From Proteobacteria bacterium SG_bin4 (GTDB lineage Bacteria > Pseudomonadota > Gammaproteobacteria > Burkholderiales > Nitrosomonadaceae): DNA of 31,550 nt. The notes under the pieces were generated by a model, which was not told the DNA's origin, did no database searches, and saw only the letters and a program-made list of their open reading frames with translations. The stretch covers positions 1-31,550 of the forward strand of contig LWDH01000028.1 in NCBI GenBank assembly GCA_002083395.1. Reading direction: 5' to 3'. Position 1 is the stretch's first letter. Each line of letters begins with the position of its first letter. The translations under genes and the position numbers were made by a program. Of the stretch, positions 24,763-31,550 are shown piece by piece.

Positions 24763-25902
24763 TTAAACAGTTTGTTGCATTTGATCCAATTCCGGTGGCA
24801 CGGGCACATCAACCGGCGGATTTGGAGCTTTACCGCCATATTCTTGATAACGCCGCAGCTGAAATACATACGCCAGAACCTCAGCGACCGCCGTGTACAG
24901 TTTTTCCGGAATTTCACTCTCTAGCTCAGCGTGATGGTATAAAGCCCGCGCCAACGGTGGTGCTTCCAGAATCGGAATGCGATTCTCTTGGGCGATTTCG
25001 CGGATCCGTGCGGCCAGCAAATGCACGCCTTTTGCAACCACTTTAGGCGCGCGCATGTTGCTTTGATAACGCAATGCCACGGCATAATGCGTCGGATTGG
25101 TCACAATGACATCTGCTTTCGGCACTTCCGCCATCATGCGGCGGCGCGCAGCTTCCCGTTGAATGCTCCGGATACGAGCCTTAACAAATGGATCCCCTTC
25201 GCTTTCTTTGAATTCTTTGCGGACTTCCTCTTTGGTCATCCGCAATTGTTTGGCATGTTCCCAAATTTTGTAGGGGATATCGATTGCAACAACCAGAATC
25301 ATCGCGCCGATGATCAAGAGAAAACTCATTGCCAGAAAATCACCGGTGCGGCTGACACCGAGATCGACCGGAAGGGTCATCAAAGCCATCACCGTGTCTT
25401 TGTTCGACCAAATGACTAATGCCGCGACGCCACCAATAATCAGTGTCTTAAGTATCGCCTTAATCAGCTCGACCAGGCTATGGACCGAGAAAATCCGGCC
25501 AAAGCCTTTGATGGGATCAATGCGGTCAAATTTCGGTATCAATGCCTTAGTGCTGAACATCCAGCCGCTTAACAGCATCGGCGCAAAAAAGGCGACAACC
25601 AGCAGCAAAAACAATAGGGGGGCCATCGAAATCAATCCCTCGATGGTGAGGTGATAGAGCCGTACGAGCATCAATTCCGGCTGAAATGCCAGCTCCCGCT
25701 CAACGGTCATGCCCGATTTCATGATTTTCAGCAGCTTGTCCATTAATCCGGCGCCCAGAAACAAAATCCCGGCAGCCGCGGCCAATAACACAGTGAATGT
25801 CGTCAATTCAAGAGAACGTGCAACCTGGCCCTCCTCACGCGCTTTCTCCAAGCGCCTCGGCGTGGCCTCTTCGGTACGTTCTAAATCACTTTCTTCCGAC
25901 AT
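24763..25902 (-). CDS. flhB: flagellar export switch protein FlhB
   Basis: FlhB is the export-gate protein whose autocleavage switches secretion from hook to filament substrates. The cleavage motif NPTH is at 269-272 (N|PTH), followed by YAVALRY. Four hydrophobic regions precede it, at about 32-52, 88-110, 140-165 and 185-209. I chose ATG 25902: GGAG lies 6 bases upstream and the protein begins SEESDLERTEEAT, as in the family. The longer frame from 25914 opens with a TTG that overlaps this ribosome-binding site. It gives 379 residues and is the first gene of the flhB-to-motD run. Confidence 0.96.
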   Translation of the reverse strand: MSEESDLERTEEATPRRLEKAREEGQVARSLELTTFTVLLAAAAGILFLGAGLMDKLLKIMKSGMTVERELAFQPELMLVRLYHLTIEGLISMAPLLFLLLVVAFFAPMLLSGWMFSTKALIPKFDRIDPIKGFGRIFSVHSLVELIKAILKTLIIGGVAALVIWSNKDTVMALMTLPVDLGVSRTGDFLAMSFLLIIGAMILVVAIDIPYKIWEHAKQLRMTKEEVRKEFKESEGDPFVKARIRSIQREAARRRMMAEVPKADVIVTNPTHYAVALRYQSNMRAPKVVAKGVHLLAARIREIAQENRIPILEAPPLARALYHHAELESEIPEKLYTAVAEVLAYVFQLRRYQEYGGKAPNPPVDVPVPPELDQMQQTV

Positions 25903-26094
25903 GACAAGCTCCAAATTTCTACAAATGCATTATCATTGGGCTGCTAATGATTCAATGGCTGGAATAAAGAAGGAATCATGCCTTTAATTACGAATAGCTT
26001 CGATTTCACTCAGTAATTCTTTTAATATCAAATCACTACCGGTTAAATTCACTCGCTTTCATTCCCTTAAACTGCATTCCCCGCTAAAATTCCT

Positions 26095-28503
26095 ATGGCT
26101 TCCGCTACGCATTCATTGATTCGAAAATTTACTGCAAATCCGATTCGTTCCATCTTATTAATAAGCCTCATAATTTCAGCGTTATTTATCATCGCCGCTG
26201 GTTTATTGCTGCGCGGCAGTCTGCCGCAATACGATGGCAACGTGATGCTTCCGGGATTGGTTGCACCTGTGGCTGTAGAGCGGGATGCGCTGGGCAGCGC
26301 CACTTTAACCGGTCACAGCCGCCTTGATCTTGCAATGGCAATGGGCTTTGTGCATGCGCAAGAACGCTTCTTTGAGATGGATTTGATGCGAAGACAATCC
26401 GCCGGAGAATTAGCCGAATTGTTTGGAATCAAAGCAATCGCGCATGACCGGAAAACCCGTTTGTTGCGGATGCGTGCACGTGCAATGGCGGTTTTGCAAC
26501 AACTGCCCATTGAGCATTTACGATTACTTGAGGCCTACCGGATGGGTGTCAATTATGGTTTACAGGCATTGGCAGTGCGTCCATTTCCGTATGTAGTCAC
26601 CCAATCGAATCCCGATCCATGGCGTAACGAAGACAGCATATTGGTCATTCTGGCCATGTTTCTGATATTGAATGAAGAAAATTTCAATCGCGAACTGGCG
26701 CTTTCCAGCATGCGCGCTGCACTCCCCAAACCTGTCTATGAATTTCTTACATCATCGGCTGGAGACTGGGATGCTCCCCTGCTTGATGAACTCATGCAAT
26801 TTCCGCAGTTGCCATCGCCGGAAGCAATTGACTTGCAAGTAATCAATGGGCAAACACCTTCGAATGATTTTTTCCTGCTTGAACAATCACCTGGCAGCAA
26901 CAGCTTTGCCGTATCGGGAAAATTAACGGGCGGCGCTGCAATTGTTGCAAATGACATGCACTTAAAGTTACGTGTCCCCAATATTTGGTTCCGGCTGCGC
27001 CTGGTTTATCCGAATGCGACATCCGATCGATTTCACGACATTACTGGCATCAGTTTACCGGGTGTTCCATCTATCGTGATCGGGTCCAACCGGCATATTG
27101 CCTGGAGTTTCACCAATAGCCACGGCGATTTCTCTGACTGGGTGCGCATTAAAATCAACGATACCGATCGCACGCAGTATCGCAATTCCGAAGGTTGGCA
27201 ACCGCTCCGGACGTTTACCGAAACGATCCGGGTCAGAGGCGCGCCGGATGAGCAGCTCACGATTTCCGAAACAGAGTGGGGACCGGTCATTACACACGAT
27301 TATGATCAAACACCGCTTGCATTGATATGGACAGCATTGCAGCCGGATGCAATCAACCTCAAATTGCTTGAGCTGGAGCAAATCACAACGGCGGCTGAGG
27401 CTGCAGATCTCGCGCGGCAATTCGGCATTCCGGTGCAAAATTTCATTGTTGGAGATCGTGCGGGCAATATCAGTTGGACACTGTCTGGCCGCATTCCCGA
27501 CAGATTCACTGATTATGATCCGCAGACACCTGCCGATTGGTCGTTACCCGGTGCCGGATGGCGCGGTTGGCTGGATTATGATTTGTATCCGCTGCTCCAT
27601 AACCCTGATTCAGGGCGCTTATGGTCAGCCAACTCCCGCACCGTTGCAGGAGAGCAGCTCAAATTGATAGGAAACGGTGGTTACGACTTGGGCGCGAGAG
27701 CAACGCAAATTCGTAACCGCTTATTCGAGCACGATCAATTTTCCATTGCAGACTTACAGGCCATTCAGTTAGACGATCGCGCGCTACTGTTAACCCGATG
27801 GTTTGAGTTATTGCGAAAAACCGCTGAATCACCTAATAGCAGTGCAGAATGGCTGCAACCAATCCAAACCGCATTAGCGGATTGGACCGGTAAGGCATCC
27901 ATCGATTCCGCCGCATACCATCTTGTCCGCGCATTCCGTTATGAAGTCATAGATACGTTGATGAACGGCTTTGCGTCGCCGATTCGGCAAAACGATGCGG
28001 CATTCCGTTTTCCTCGTCTGAGCCAAACAGAATGGGTGGTGTGGCAATTACTCGAGCAACAACCGCCACACTTGCTTCCTGCACCGCACAAAAACTGGAA
28101 TGATCTCCTGCTGCATTGTCTGCAGGCAATCGCAAAGCAGATGGATACAGATGGTCGTGTGACCATCAAAAAGTGGGGCAGCGTCAATTCCGCACGGATC
28201 CGACACCCGCTCAGCCAGCAATTTCCAGATTGGGTGACGCGATGGCTGGATATGCCGAACGACCCTTTGCCCGGCGATCACAATATGCCGAGAGTGCAAT
28301 CTCCAAACTTTGGCGCTTCGCAACGTTCGGTCATTGCACCCAGCCAGGAAGAATTGAGTTTTTTTGATATGCCTGGAGGGCAAAGCGGCCACCCGCTTTC
28401 ACCCTATTACGGCAAAGGACATCCTAACTGGGTTCAAGGAAAACCAACGCCGTTTTTACCCGGCGTGGTCGATAGACAAATGAAACTGCTGCCATTCGAC
28501 TAA
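26095..28503 (+). CDS. penicillin-acylase-family Ntn hydrolase, membrane-anchored
   Basis: This belongs to the penicillin amidase family (N-terminal nucleophile hydrolases), which hydrolyse amide bonds in substrates such as penicillins and acyl-homoserine lactones after self-cleavage into two chains. A membrane segment (about 18-40) is followed by GSLPQYDGNV, so the protein is likely exported or anchored in the inner membrane. The alpha-chain block MGFVHAQERFFEMDLMRRQS is canonical. The autocleavage site is SPG-SNSFAVSG, with Ser268 as the expected nucleophile after Gly267. The beta-chain has IVIGSNRHIAWSFTNS followed by GDFSDW. The 802 residues are normal. It diverges from flhB and converges with galU. 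The real substrate is unknown, and signal degradation is only a possibility. Confidence 0.9.
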   Translation: MASATHSLIRKFTANPIRSILLISLIISALFIIAAGLLLRGSLPQYDGNVMLPGLVAPVAVERDALGSATLTGHSRLDLAMAMGFVHAQERFFEMDLMRRQSAGELAELFGIKAIAHDRKTRLLRMRARAMAVLQQLPIEHLRLLEAYRMGVNYGLQALAVRPFPYVVTQSNPDPWRNEDSILVILAMFLILNEENFNRELALSSMRAALPKPVYEFLTSSAGDWDAPLLDELMQFPQLPSPEAIDLQVINGQTPSNDFFLLEQSPGSNSFAVSGKLTGGAAIVANDMHLKLRVPNIWFRLRLVYPNATSDRFHDITGISLPGVPSIVIGSNRHIAWSFTNSHGDFSDWVRIKINDTDRTQYRNSEGWQPLRTFTETIRVRGAPDEQLTISETEWGPVITHDYDQTPLALIWTALQPDAINLKLLELEQITTAAEAADLARQFGIPVQNFIVGDRAGNISWTLSGRIPDRFTDYDPQTPADWSLPGAGWRGWLDYDLYPLLHNPDSGRLWSANSRTVAGEQLKLIGNGGYDLGARATQIRNRLFEHDQFSIADLQAIQLDDRALLLTRWFELLRKTAESPNSSAEWLQPIQTALADWTGKASIDSAAYHLVRAFRYEVIDTLMNGFASPIRQNDAAFRFPRLSQTEWVVWQLLEQQPPHLLPAPHKNWNDLLLHCLQAIAKQMDTDGRVTIKKWGSVNSARIRHPLSQQFPDWVTRWLDMPNDPLPGDHNMPRVQSPNFGASQRSVIAPSQEELSFFDMPGGQSGHPLSPYYGKGHPNWVQGKPTPFLPGVVDRQMKLLPFD

Positions 28504-28594
28504 TTCGTATTGTCATTCACCGCTAAATGCACCTCAAACCCCCTGTTGCCGAGCTTTTTCTTGCAGGGGACAGTAATGACTTTGTTTTGGCACA

Positions 28595-29491
28595 CTATTG
28601 AACCGGATTCTGCGTCGTTTTACACATAAGCTCGCGCAAATACCTTTCAAAACCCTCCTTAAGCTCGGGGTGTTGCAAGGCGAATTCCACAGTTGCTTGC
28701 AGATAGCCGGATTTGCTGCCGCAATCGTAACGTTTTCCGGTAAATTCATATCCTAATACCGTTTCATCCTTCAACAATTTCGCGATTGCATCGGTTAATT
28801 GGATTTCATTACCAGCACCACGCTCGGTTTGTTCCAGCAGCTTGAAAATCCGCGGGGTTAGAATGTACCGGCCCACAACCGCCTGGTTAGATGGCGCCAC
28901 GTCAATTGCGGGTTTTTCGACAATGGCGTTCACTTTTGAAAGATTCTTTGCCATCATCGAGCTGTCGATAATTCCATATCGATGAACGGTATCGTGCGGC
29001 ACTCGCTCGATTCCCAAAATCGAACAATGATGCTGACTATAAACATCGACCATTTGACTTAAACAGCATCGCTCGCCAGCTTTGATCAAATCATCCGCCA
29101 ATAACACCGCAAATGGCTCATCGCCGACTACTGATTGCGCGCACAAAACCGCATGCCCGAGACCCAAAGCTTCTGCCTGACGAATATAGATGCAGTCTAT
29201 GCGGGATGGCAGGATATCGCGAACCACATTCAGCATATCCCATTTACTGTCTGCTTCCAGCTTGGCTTCCAGTTCGAATGCTTTATCGAAGTGATCCGGA
29301 ATTGAATTCTTATTTCTGCCAATGATAAAAATCAACACATCAATACCAGCAGCAACAGCTTCTTCGGCAGCAAACTGAATCAATGGCTTATCGACAATCG
29401 GCAGCATCTCCTTCGGATTTGCTTTGGTAGCGGGCAAGAAGCGTGTTCCCAACCCGGCCACAGGAAATACCGCTTTTTTAATCGCTTTCAT
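28595..29491 (-). CDS. galU: UTP--glucose-1-phosphate uridylyltransferase
   Basis: GalU makes UDP-glucose from UTP and glucose-1-phosphate, feeding polysaccharide and LPS synthesis. The nucleotide-binding N-terminus FPVAGLGTRFLPATKANPKE and the downstream VEKPA and KRYDCGSKSGYLQA blocks are canonical. The 298 residues match the family. AAGGAGAA lies about 6 bases upstream of the ATG. The gene follows galE on the same strand after about 64 bases, so UDP-glucose production and epimerisation are probably co-expressed. Confidence 0.96.
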   Translation of the reverse strand: MKAIKKAVFPVAGLGTRFLPATKANPKEMLPIVDKPLIQFAAEEAVAAGIDVLIFIIGRNKNSIPDHFDKAFELEAKLEADSKWDMLNVVRDILPSRIDCIYIRQAEALGLGHAVLCAQSVVGDEPFAVLLADDLIKAGERCCLSQMVDVYSQHHCSILGIERVPHDTVHRYGIIDSSMMAKNLSKVNAIVEKPAIDVAPSNQAVVGRYILTPRIFKLLEQTERGAGNEIQLTDAIAKLLKDETVLGYEFTGKRYDCGSKSGYLQATVEFALQHPELKEGFERYLRELMCKTTQNPVQ

Positions 29492-29555
29492 TGACTGTTC
29501 TCCTTAAAAACCAATAAATAGAATATACAAAATTAAATCAGAAAATTATTTGAAC

Positions 29556-30581
29556 TCATGTTTGATAACCGTTGGGATTCGTGCTTTGCCAGCGCCAACT
29601 GTCCTTGCACATCGCTTCTAATCCAAATTGCGCTTTCCAGCCGAGCACACGGGATGCAAGCTGAGGATCGGCATAACATGAAGCAATATCACCGGAACGG
29701 CGAGAAGCCATCTGGTAGGGGATCCGGCATCCGCTGATCTTTTCGTAAATACGCAACACATCCAATACACTATAACCCTCCCCCGTTCCAAGATTTACGG
29801 TCATACAACCGGAAGATTGATCATTTTGTATGCTATTCAATGTCGCCAGTGCACGGAGATGCCCTACAGCCAAGTCGACTACGTGAATATAGTCACGCAC
29901 TCCCGTACCATCGGGCGTTGGGTAATCGTTGCCCCAAATATTCAAATGCTCCCTTCGACCCACCGCGACTTGCGCAATGAAAGGCATCAGGTTGTTCGGT
30001 ATGCCTTGCGGGTCTTCGCCGATTAAACCGCTGGCATGGGCTCCCACCGGATTAAAATACCGCAATATGCAAATCCGCATTGACGGATCGCTGCGGTAAA
30101 GATCGCGAAGAATCTCTTCGATCATCCATTTGCTGCGGCCATAAGGATTGGTGGGTGACAACGGATGATCTTCAGTAATAGGCAAGCAAACCGGATCGCC
30201 ATACACTGTCGCGGAGGAGCTAAAAACGATCGTTTGGAGACGGCATGCCTGCATCGCTTCCAGTAAGCGCATCGTACCGGCCACATTATGATCATAATAA
30301 ATTAGCGGTTTAGACACTGATTCGCCGACTGCCTTTAAACCGGCAAAATGAATCACGGCAGTGGCTTGGCTCTGGCGAAGCGCAGCGATCAAGGCATCCC
30401 GATCCCGGCAATCGCCATGGATCACTTGCAACTTTCTGCCGGTAATCCGCTCCACGCGAGCAAGCGCTTCCGGGCTACTGTTGCTGAAGTTATCGAAAAC
30501 GGTGACATCATAACCCGCATTCAACAATTCAACGCAGGTATGCGATCCGATATATCCTGCTCCGCCGGTGACAAAAATCAT
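29556..30581 (-). CDS. galE: UDP-glucose 4-epimerase
   Basis: GalE is an NAD-dependent SDR-family epimerase interconverting UDP-glucose and UDP-galactose. The N-terminal nucleotide motif TGGAGYIGSH (about 5-14), the SSSATVYG block and the catalytic Y-x3-K (YGRSK) are present. I chose ATG 30581, preceded by AGGG at about 5 bases, because the protein then starts MIFVTGGAG as in the family. The longer frame from 30605 opens with TTG and adds eight hydrophobic residues. This gives 341 residues, normal for GalE. It is the first gene of the galE-galU pair. Confidence 0.95.
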   Translation of the reverse strand: MIFVTGGAGYIGSHTCVELLNAGYDVTVFDNFSNSSPEALARVERITGRKLQVIHGDCRDRDALIAALRQSQATAVIHFAGLKAVGESVSKPLIYYDHNVAGTMRLLEAMQACRLQTIVFSSSATVYGDPVCLPITEDHPLSPTNPYGRSKWMIEEILRDLYRSDPSMRICILRYFNPVGAHASGLIGEDPQGIPNNLMPFIAQVAVGRREHLNIWGNDYPTPDGTGVRDYIHVVDLAVGHLRALATLNSIQNDQSSGCMTVNLGTGEGYSVLDVLRIYEKISGCRIPYQMASRRSGDIASCYADPQLASRVLGWKAQFGLEAMCKDSWRWQSTNPNGYQT

Positions 30582-30605
30582 AAAAACCCTAATGAGAATG
30601 ATCAA

Positions 30606-30856
30606 TTATTGCAACCCTATCCAGTCCCGTCGACAAGATTACAGTATGGCGATAATTGCTAAAATGATGCTTAATAATTGTGACAATGTGATGTAATGAA
30701 CGAAGGGAGATAACCGATTGCCGCAGCAGGTTGTTTTAACGCAATTATCGTGCCGCGTAGTAACCGTGCAAAGGTCTCTATGAATGACAATAAATTATCA
30801 TTTGCTTGATTATCTCATAAAGTTTTACAAGGCAAAATGCGTAACTGGTGCACTTT
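30606..30856. other. gene-free stretch upstream of galE
   Basis: I see no gene or structured RNA here. The short frames present lack ribosome-binding sites and family resemblance. The galE promoter presumably lies at its left end, but I could not pick out convincing -35/-10 boxes. Confidence 0.4.
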
Positions 30857-30860
30857 CTAA

Positions 30861-31003
30861 GGAAGCGCCGATTAATTCGGAGAACGTGATGAAGTGCGAG
30901 GCGTACGGAACGCAGTAACCGAGGCATATCAGTCAGATAGACGAGGGAGCGAGTACCGTGCAACGATGCAATTCGCTCGTGCAGTCAATTAATCAGCGCT
31001 TCC
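30861..31003 (-). repeat. MITE-like element, copy 2 (IS5-type ends, intact CTAA target duplication)
   Basis: This is a 143-bp non-coding element with 17-bp terminal inverted repeats, GGAAGCGCCGATTAATT against the complement of AATTAATCAGCGCTTCC (16 of 17 match). CTAA (30857-30860 and 31004-31007) flanks it directly on both sides as a 4-bp target duplication. A YTAR-type 4-bp duplication with GGAAG-like ends is what IS5-family transposases make. The complement of this copy aligns along its whole length with the element at 5180-5323. No transposase is encoded, so movement would need an enzyme supplied elsewhere. Confidence 0.8.
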
Positions 31004-31007
31004 CTAA

Positions 31008-31470
31008 GCAGTTATTGTCATTTGACTAACACCTGCCGGGTAACATCCGCTCATTTGGCTTCATCATCTCTAACCGGGATATTTTTCAAGTAAATTATCA
31101 GAAGCTTACTGTGACGCCACGGCAAATTCATGCGATGCGTGGCGACGACTCCGCTTTGTAACAGAACTCTGCGGGAATTTAAAATGATCGAGTTTAGTTG
31201 TGAGTTGGCATGATTATAAAAGACGATGAATAGCGCGATGACATCTACACAACACCATTCGATCCAAAAGTATGACTCGATGAACATAATTCCATTTTAT
31301 AAACAACGCGATACTTATTTGAACAATTCTCAGCCATGGATGTTGTCAATACAGTATATGTATTTAAAAACAATGCATTAAATCCTATAACTGAGGTGTT
31401 CGCCGTTATGATTTTCGGCTTACAATCGAATAATTCCCAAGATTAGGTCTTTTATTACCGCAGCCGAATC
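31008..31470. other. gene-poor stretch before tRNA-Lys
   Basis: This holds no recognisable gene. It contains a 7-bp GC-rich inverted repeat CGCCACG/CGTGGCG (31115-31121 and 31138-31144) and a 51-codon plus-strand frame at 31226-31381, described separately. A 78-codon frame on the minus strand (31051-31287) has no visible motif or ribosome-binding site. Confidence 0.4.
31226..31381 (+). CDS. possible small protein (51 aa), doubtful
   Basis: This is a 51-codon frame that begins MNSAMTSTQQHS and ends MYLKTMH before TAA. It is polar, rich in Gln, Ser, Met and Tyr, with no membrane helix and no family I know. No clear Shine-Dalgarno sequence precedes the ATG. It lies in the long non-coding stretch between a MITE and tRNA-Lys, so it could be chance. 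Confidence 0.12.
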   Translation: MNSAMTSTQHHSIQKYDSMNIIPFYKQRDTYLNNSQPWMLSIQYMYLKTMH

Positions 31471-31479
31471 AGGTATAAT
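31451..31479 (+). promoter_or_regulatory. promoter of tRNA-Lys
   Basis: A perfect -10 box TATAAT (31474-31479) lies 10 bases before the tRNA, with a weak -35 TTTATT (31451-31456) at 17-base spacing. The base run after the -10 box is GCCGCGC, a GC-rich discriminator typical of stringently controlled stable-RNA promoters. Confidence 0.6.
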
Positions 31480-31489
31480 GCCGCGCTTT

Positions 31490-31550
31490 GGGTCGTTAGC
31501 TCAGCCGGTAGAGCAGCGGACTTTTAATCCGTTGGTCGGCAGTTCGAATC
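31490..31550 (+). tRNA. tRNA-Lys (anticodon TTT), 3' end cut off by the window
   Basis: The first 61 bases of a tRNA are visible: acceptor 5' strand GGGTCGT, D-arm AGCTCAGCCGGTAGAGC, anticodon loop CTTTTAA with anticodon TTT at 31523-31525, and the T-loop start TTCGAATC. The sequence closely follows bacterial tRNA-Lys. The remaining T-stem and acceptor strand lie beyond the window. Confidence 0.95.

Noticed and set aside
24988..25654. Long plus-strand frames of 143 and 114 codons opposite flhB
   Set aside because: They are antisense to a complete, motif-verified flhB and show no family character.
25980..26060. Short minus-strand frame VNLTGSDLILKELLSEIEAI upstream of flhB
   Set aside because: Only about 22 codons with a GTG start and no ribosome-binding site. 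Too short to support as a gene or gene fragment.
28540..28580. CCCCTG/CAGGGG inverted repeat between the acylase gene and galU
   Set aside because: Only 6 bp with a loop of about 18 bases and no T tract on either strand, so not a convincing terminator.
30778..30963. 61-codon minus-strand frame with Arg/Leu-rich sequence
   Set aside because: Its central part lies inside MITE copy 2, and copy 1 does not preserve it as a frame, so it is a by-product of the repeat.
31051..31287. 78-codon minus-strand frame near tRNA-Lys
   Set aside because: No motif, no ribosome-binding site and odd composition. Treated as chance within non-coding DNA.
1..31550. CRISPR array, rRNA genes, riboswitch or replication origin
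   Set aside because: I looked for regularly spaced repeats, rRNA-like stretches, leader structures and DnaA-box clusters and saw none that would hold up.

Overview
This window looks like chromosomal DNA of a betaproteobacterium, most likely a Nitrosomonas-type ammonia oxidiser. That placement is my inference from protein character and gene order, not from a database search. Nearly all genes lie on the minus strand in tightly packed, often overlapping runs. Non-coding space is small and mostly holds mobile-element debris.

Layout. (1) Positions 1-1430, plus strand: a decayed filamentous-phage module in the usual order, namely a TspB/pIII-like surface protein, a pVI-like DUF2523 protein broken by two compensating frameshifts, and a Zot/pI-like assembly ATPase that is cut short. 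It is followed by a pair of 18-bp direct repeats resembling an IS21-type element end. (2) 1822-5115, minus: pgsA, uvrC, a 62-residue 4-oxalocrotonate tautomerase-like protein and a family-5 type uracil-DNA glycosylase. (3) 5180-5323: a 144-bp MITE-like repeat. (4) 5433-14859, minus: the conserved cluster ndk-rlmN-pilF-rodZ-ispG-hisS-yfgM-bamB-der, covering nucleotide metabolism, rRNA methylation, pilus and cell-shape assembly, isoprenoid synthesis, histidine charging, outer-membrane assembly and ribosome maturation. (5) 15011-17060, minus: an exported rhodanese, a DUF3025 protein and an EI24/CysZ-like membrane protein. (6) 17307-18070, plus: flgM and flgN behind a convincing sigma-28 promoter. 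(7) 18111-25902, minus: the late flagellar export, placement and motor block flhB-flhA-flhF-flhG-fliA-motC-motD. (8) 26095-28503, plus: a membrane-anchored penicillin-acylase-family Ntn hydrolase. (9) 28595-30581, minus: galE and galU, which supply UDP-sugars. (10) 30582-31550: a long gene-poor stretch with the second MITE copy (143 bp, intact CTAA target duplication) and a tRNA-Lys(TTT) truncated by the window edge.

The flagellar genes form one regulatory unit. FlhF and FlhG set the site and number of flagella, FlhA and FlhB form the export gate, FliA (sigma-28) switches on late genes, FlgM inhibits FliA until it is exported, FlgN is an export chaperone, and MotC/MotD are the stator. The sigma-28 promoter in front of flgM closes the FliA-FlgM feedback loop inside this window. 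The most distinctive non-genic signals are the IS5-type MITE pair, the paired frameshifts in the phage gene, and a perfect 14-bp inverted repeat embedded in the 3' end of motD between convergent flagellar transcripts. I found no clearly new defence or biosynthetic system.
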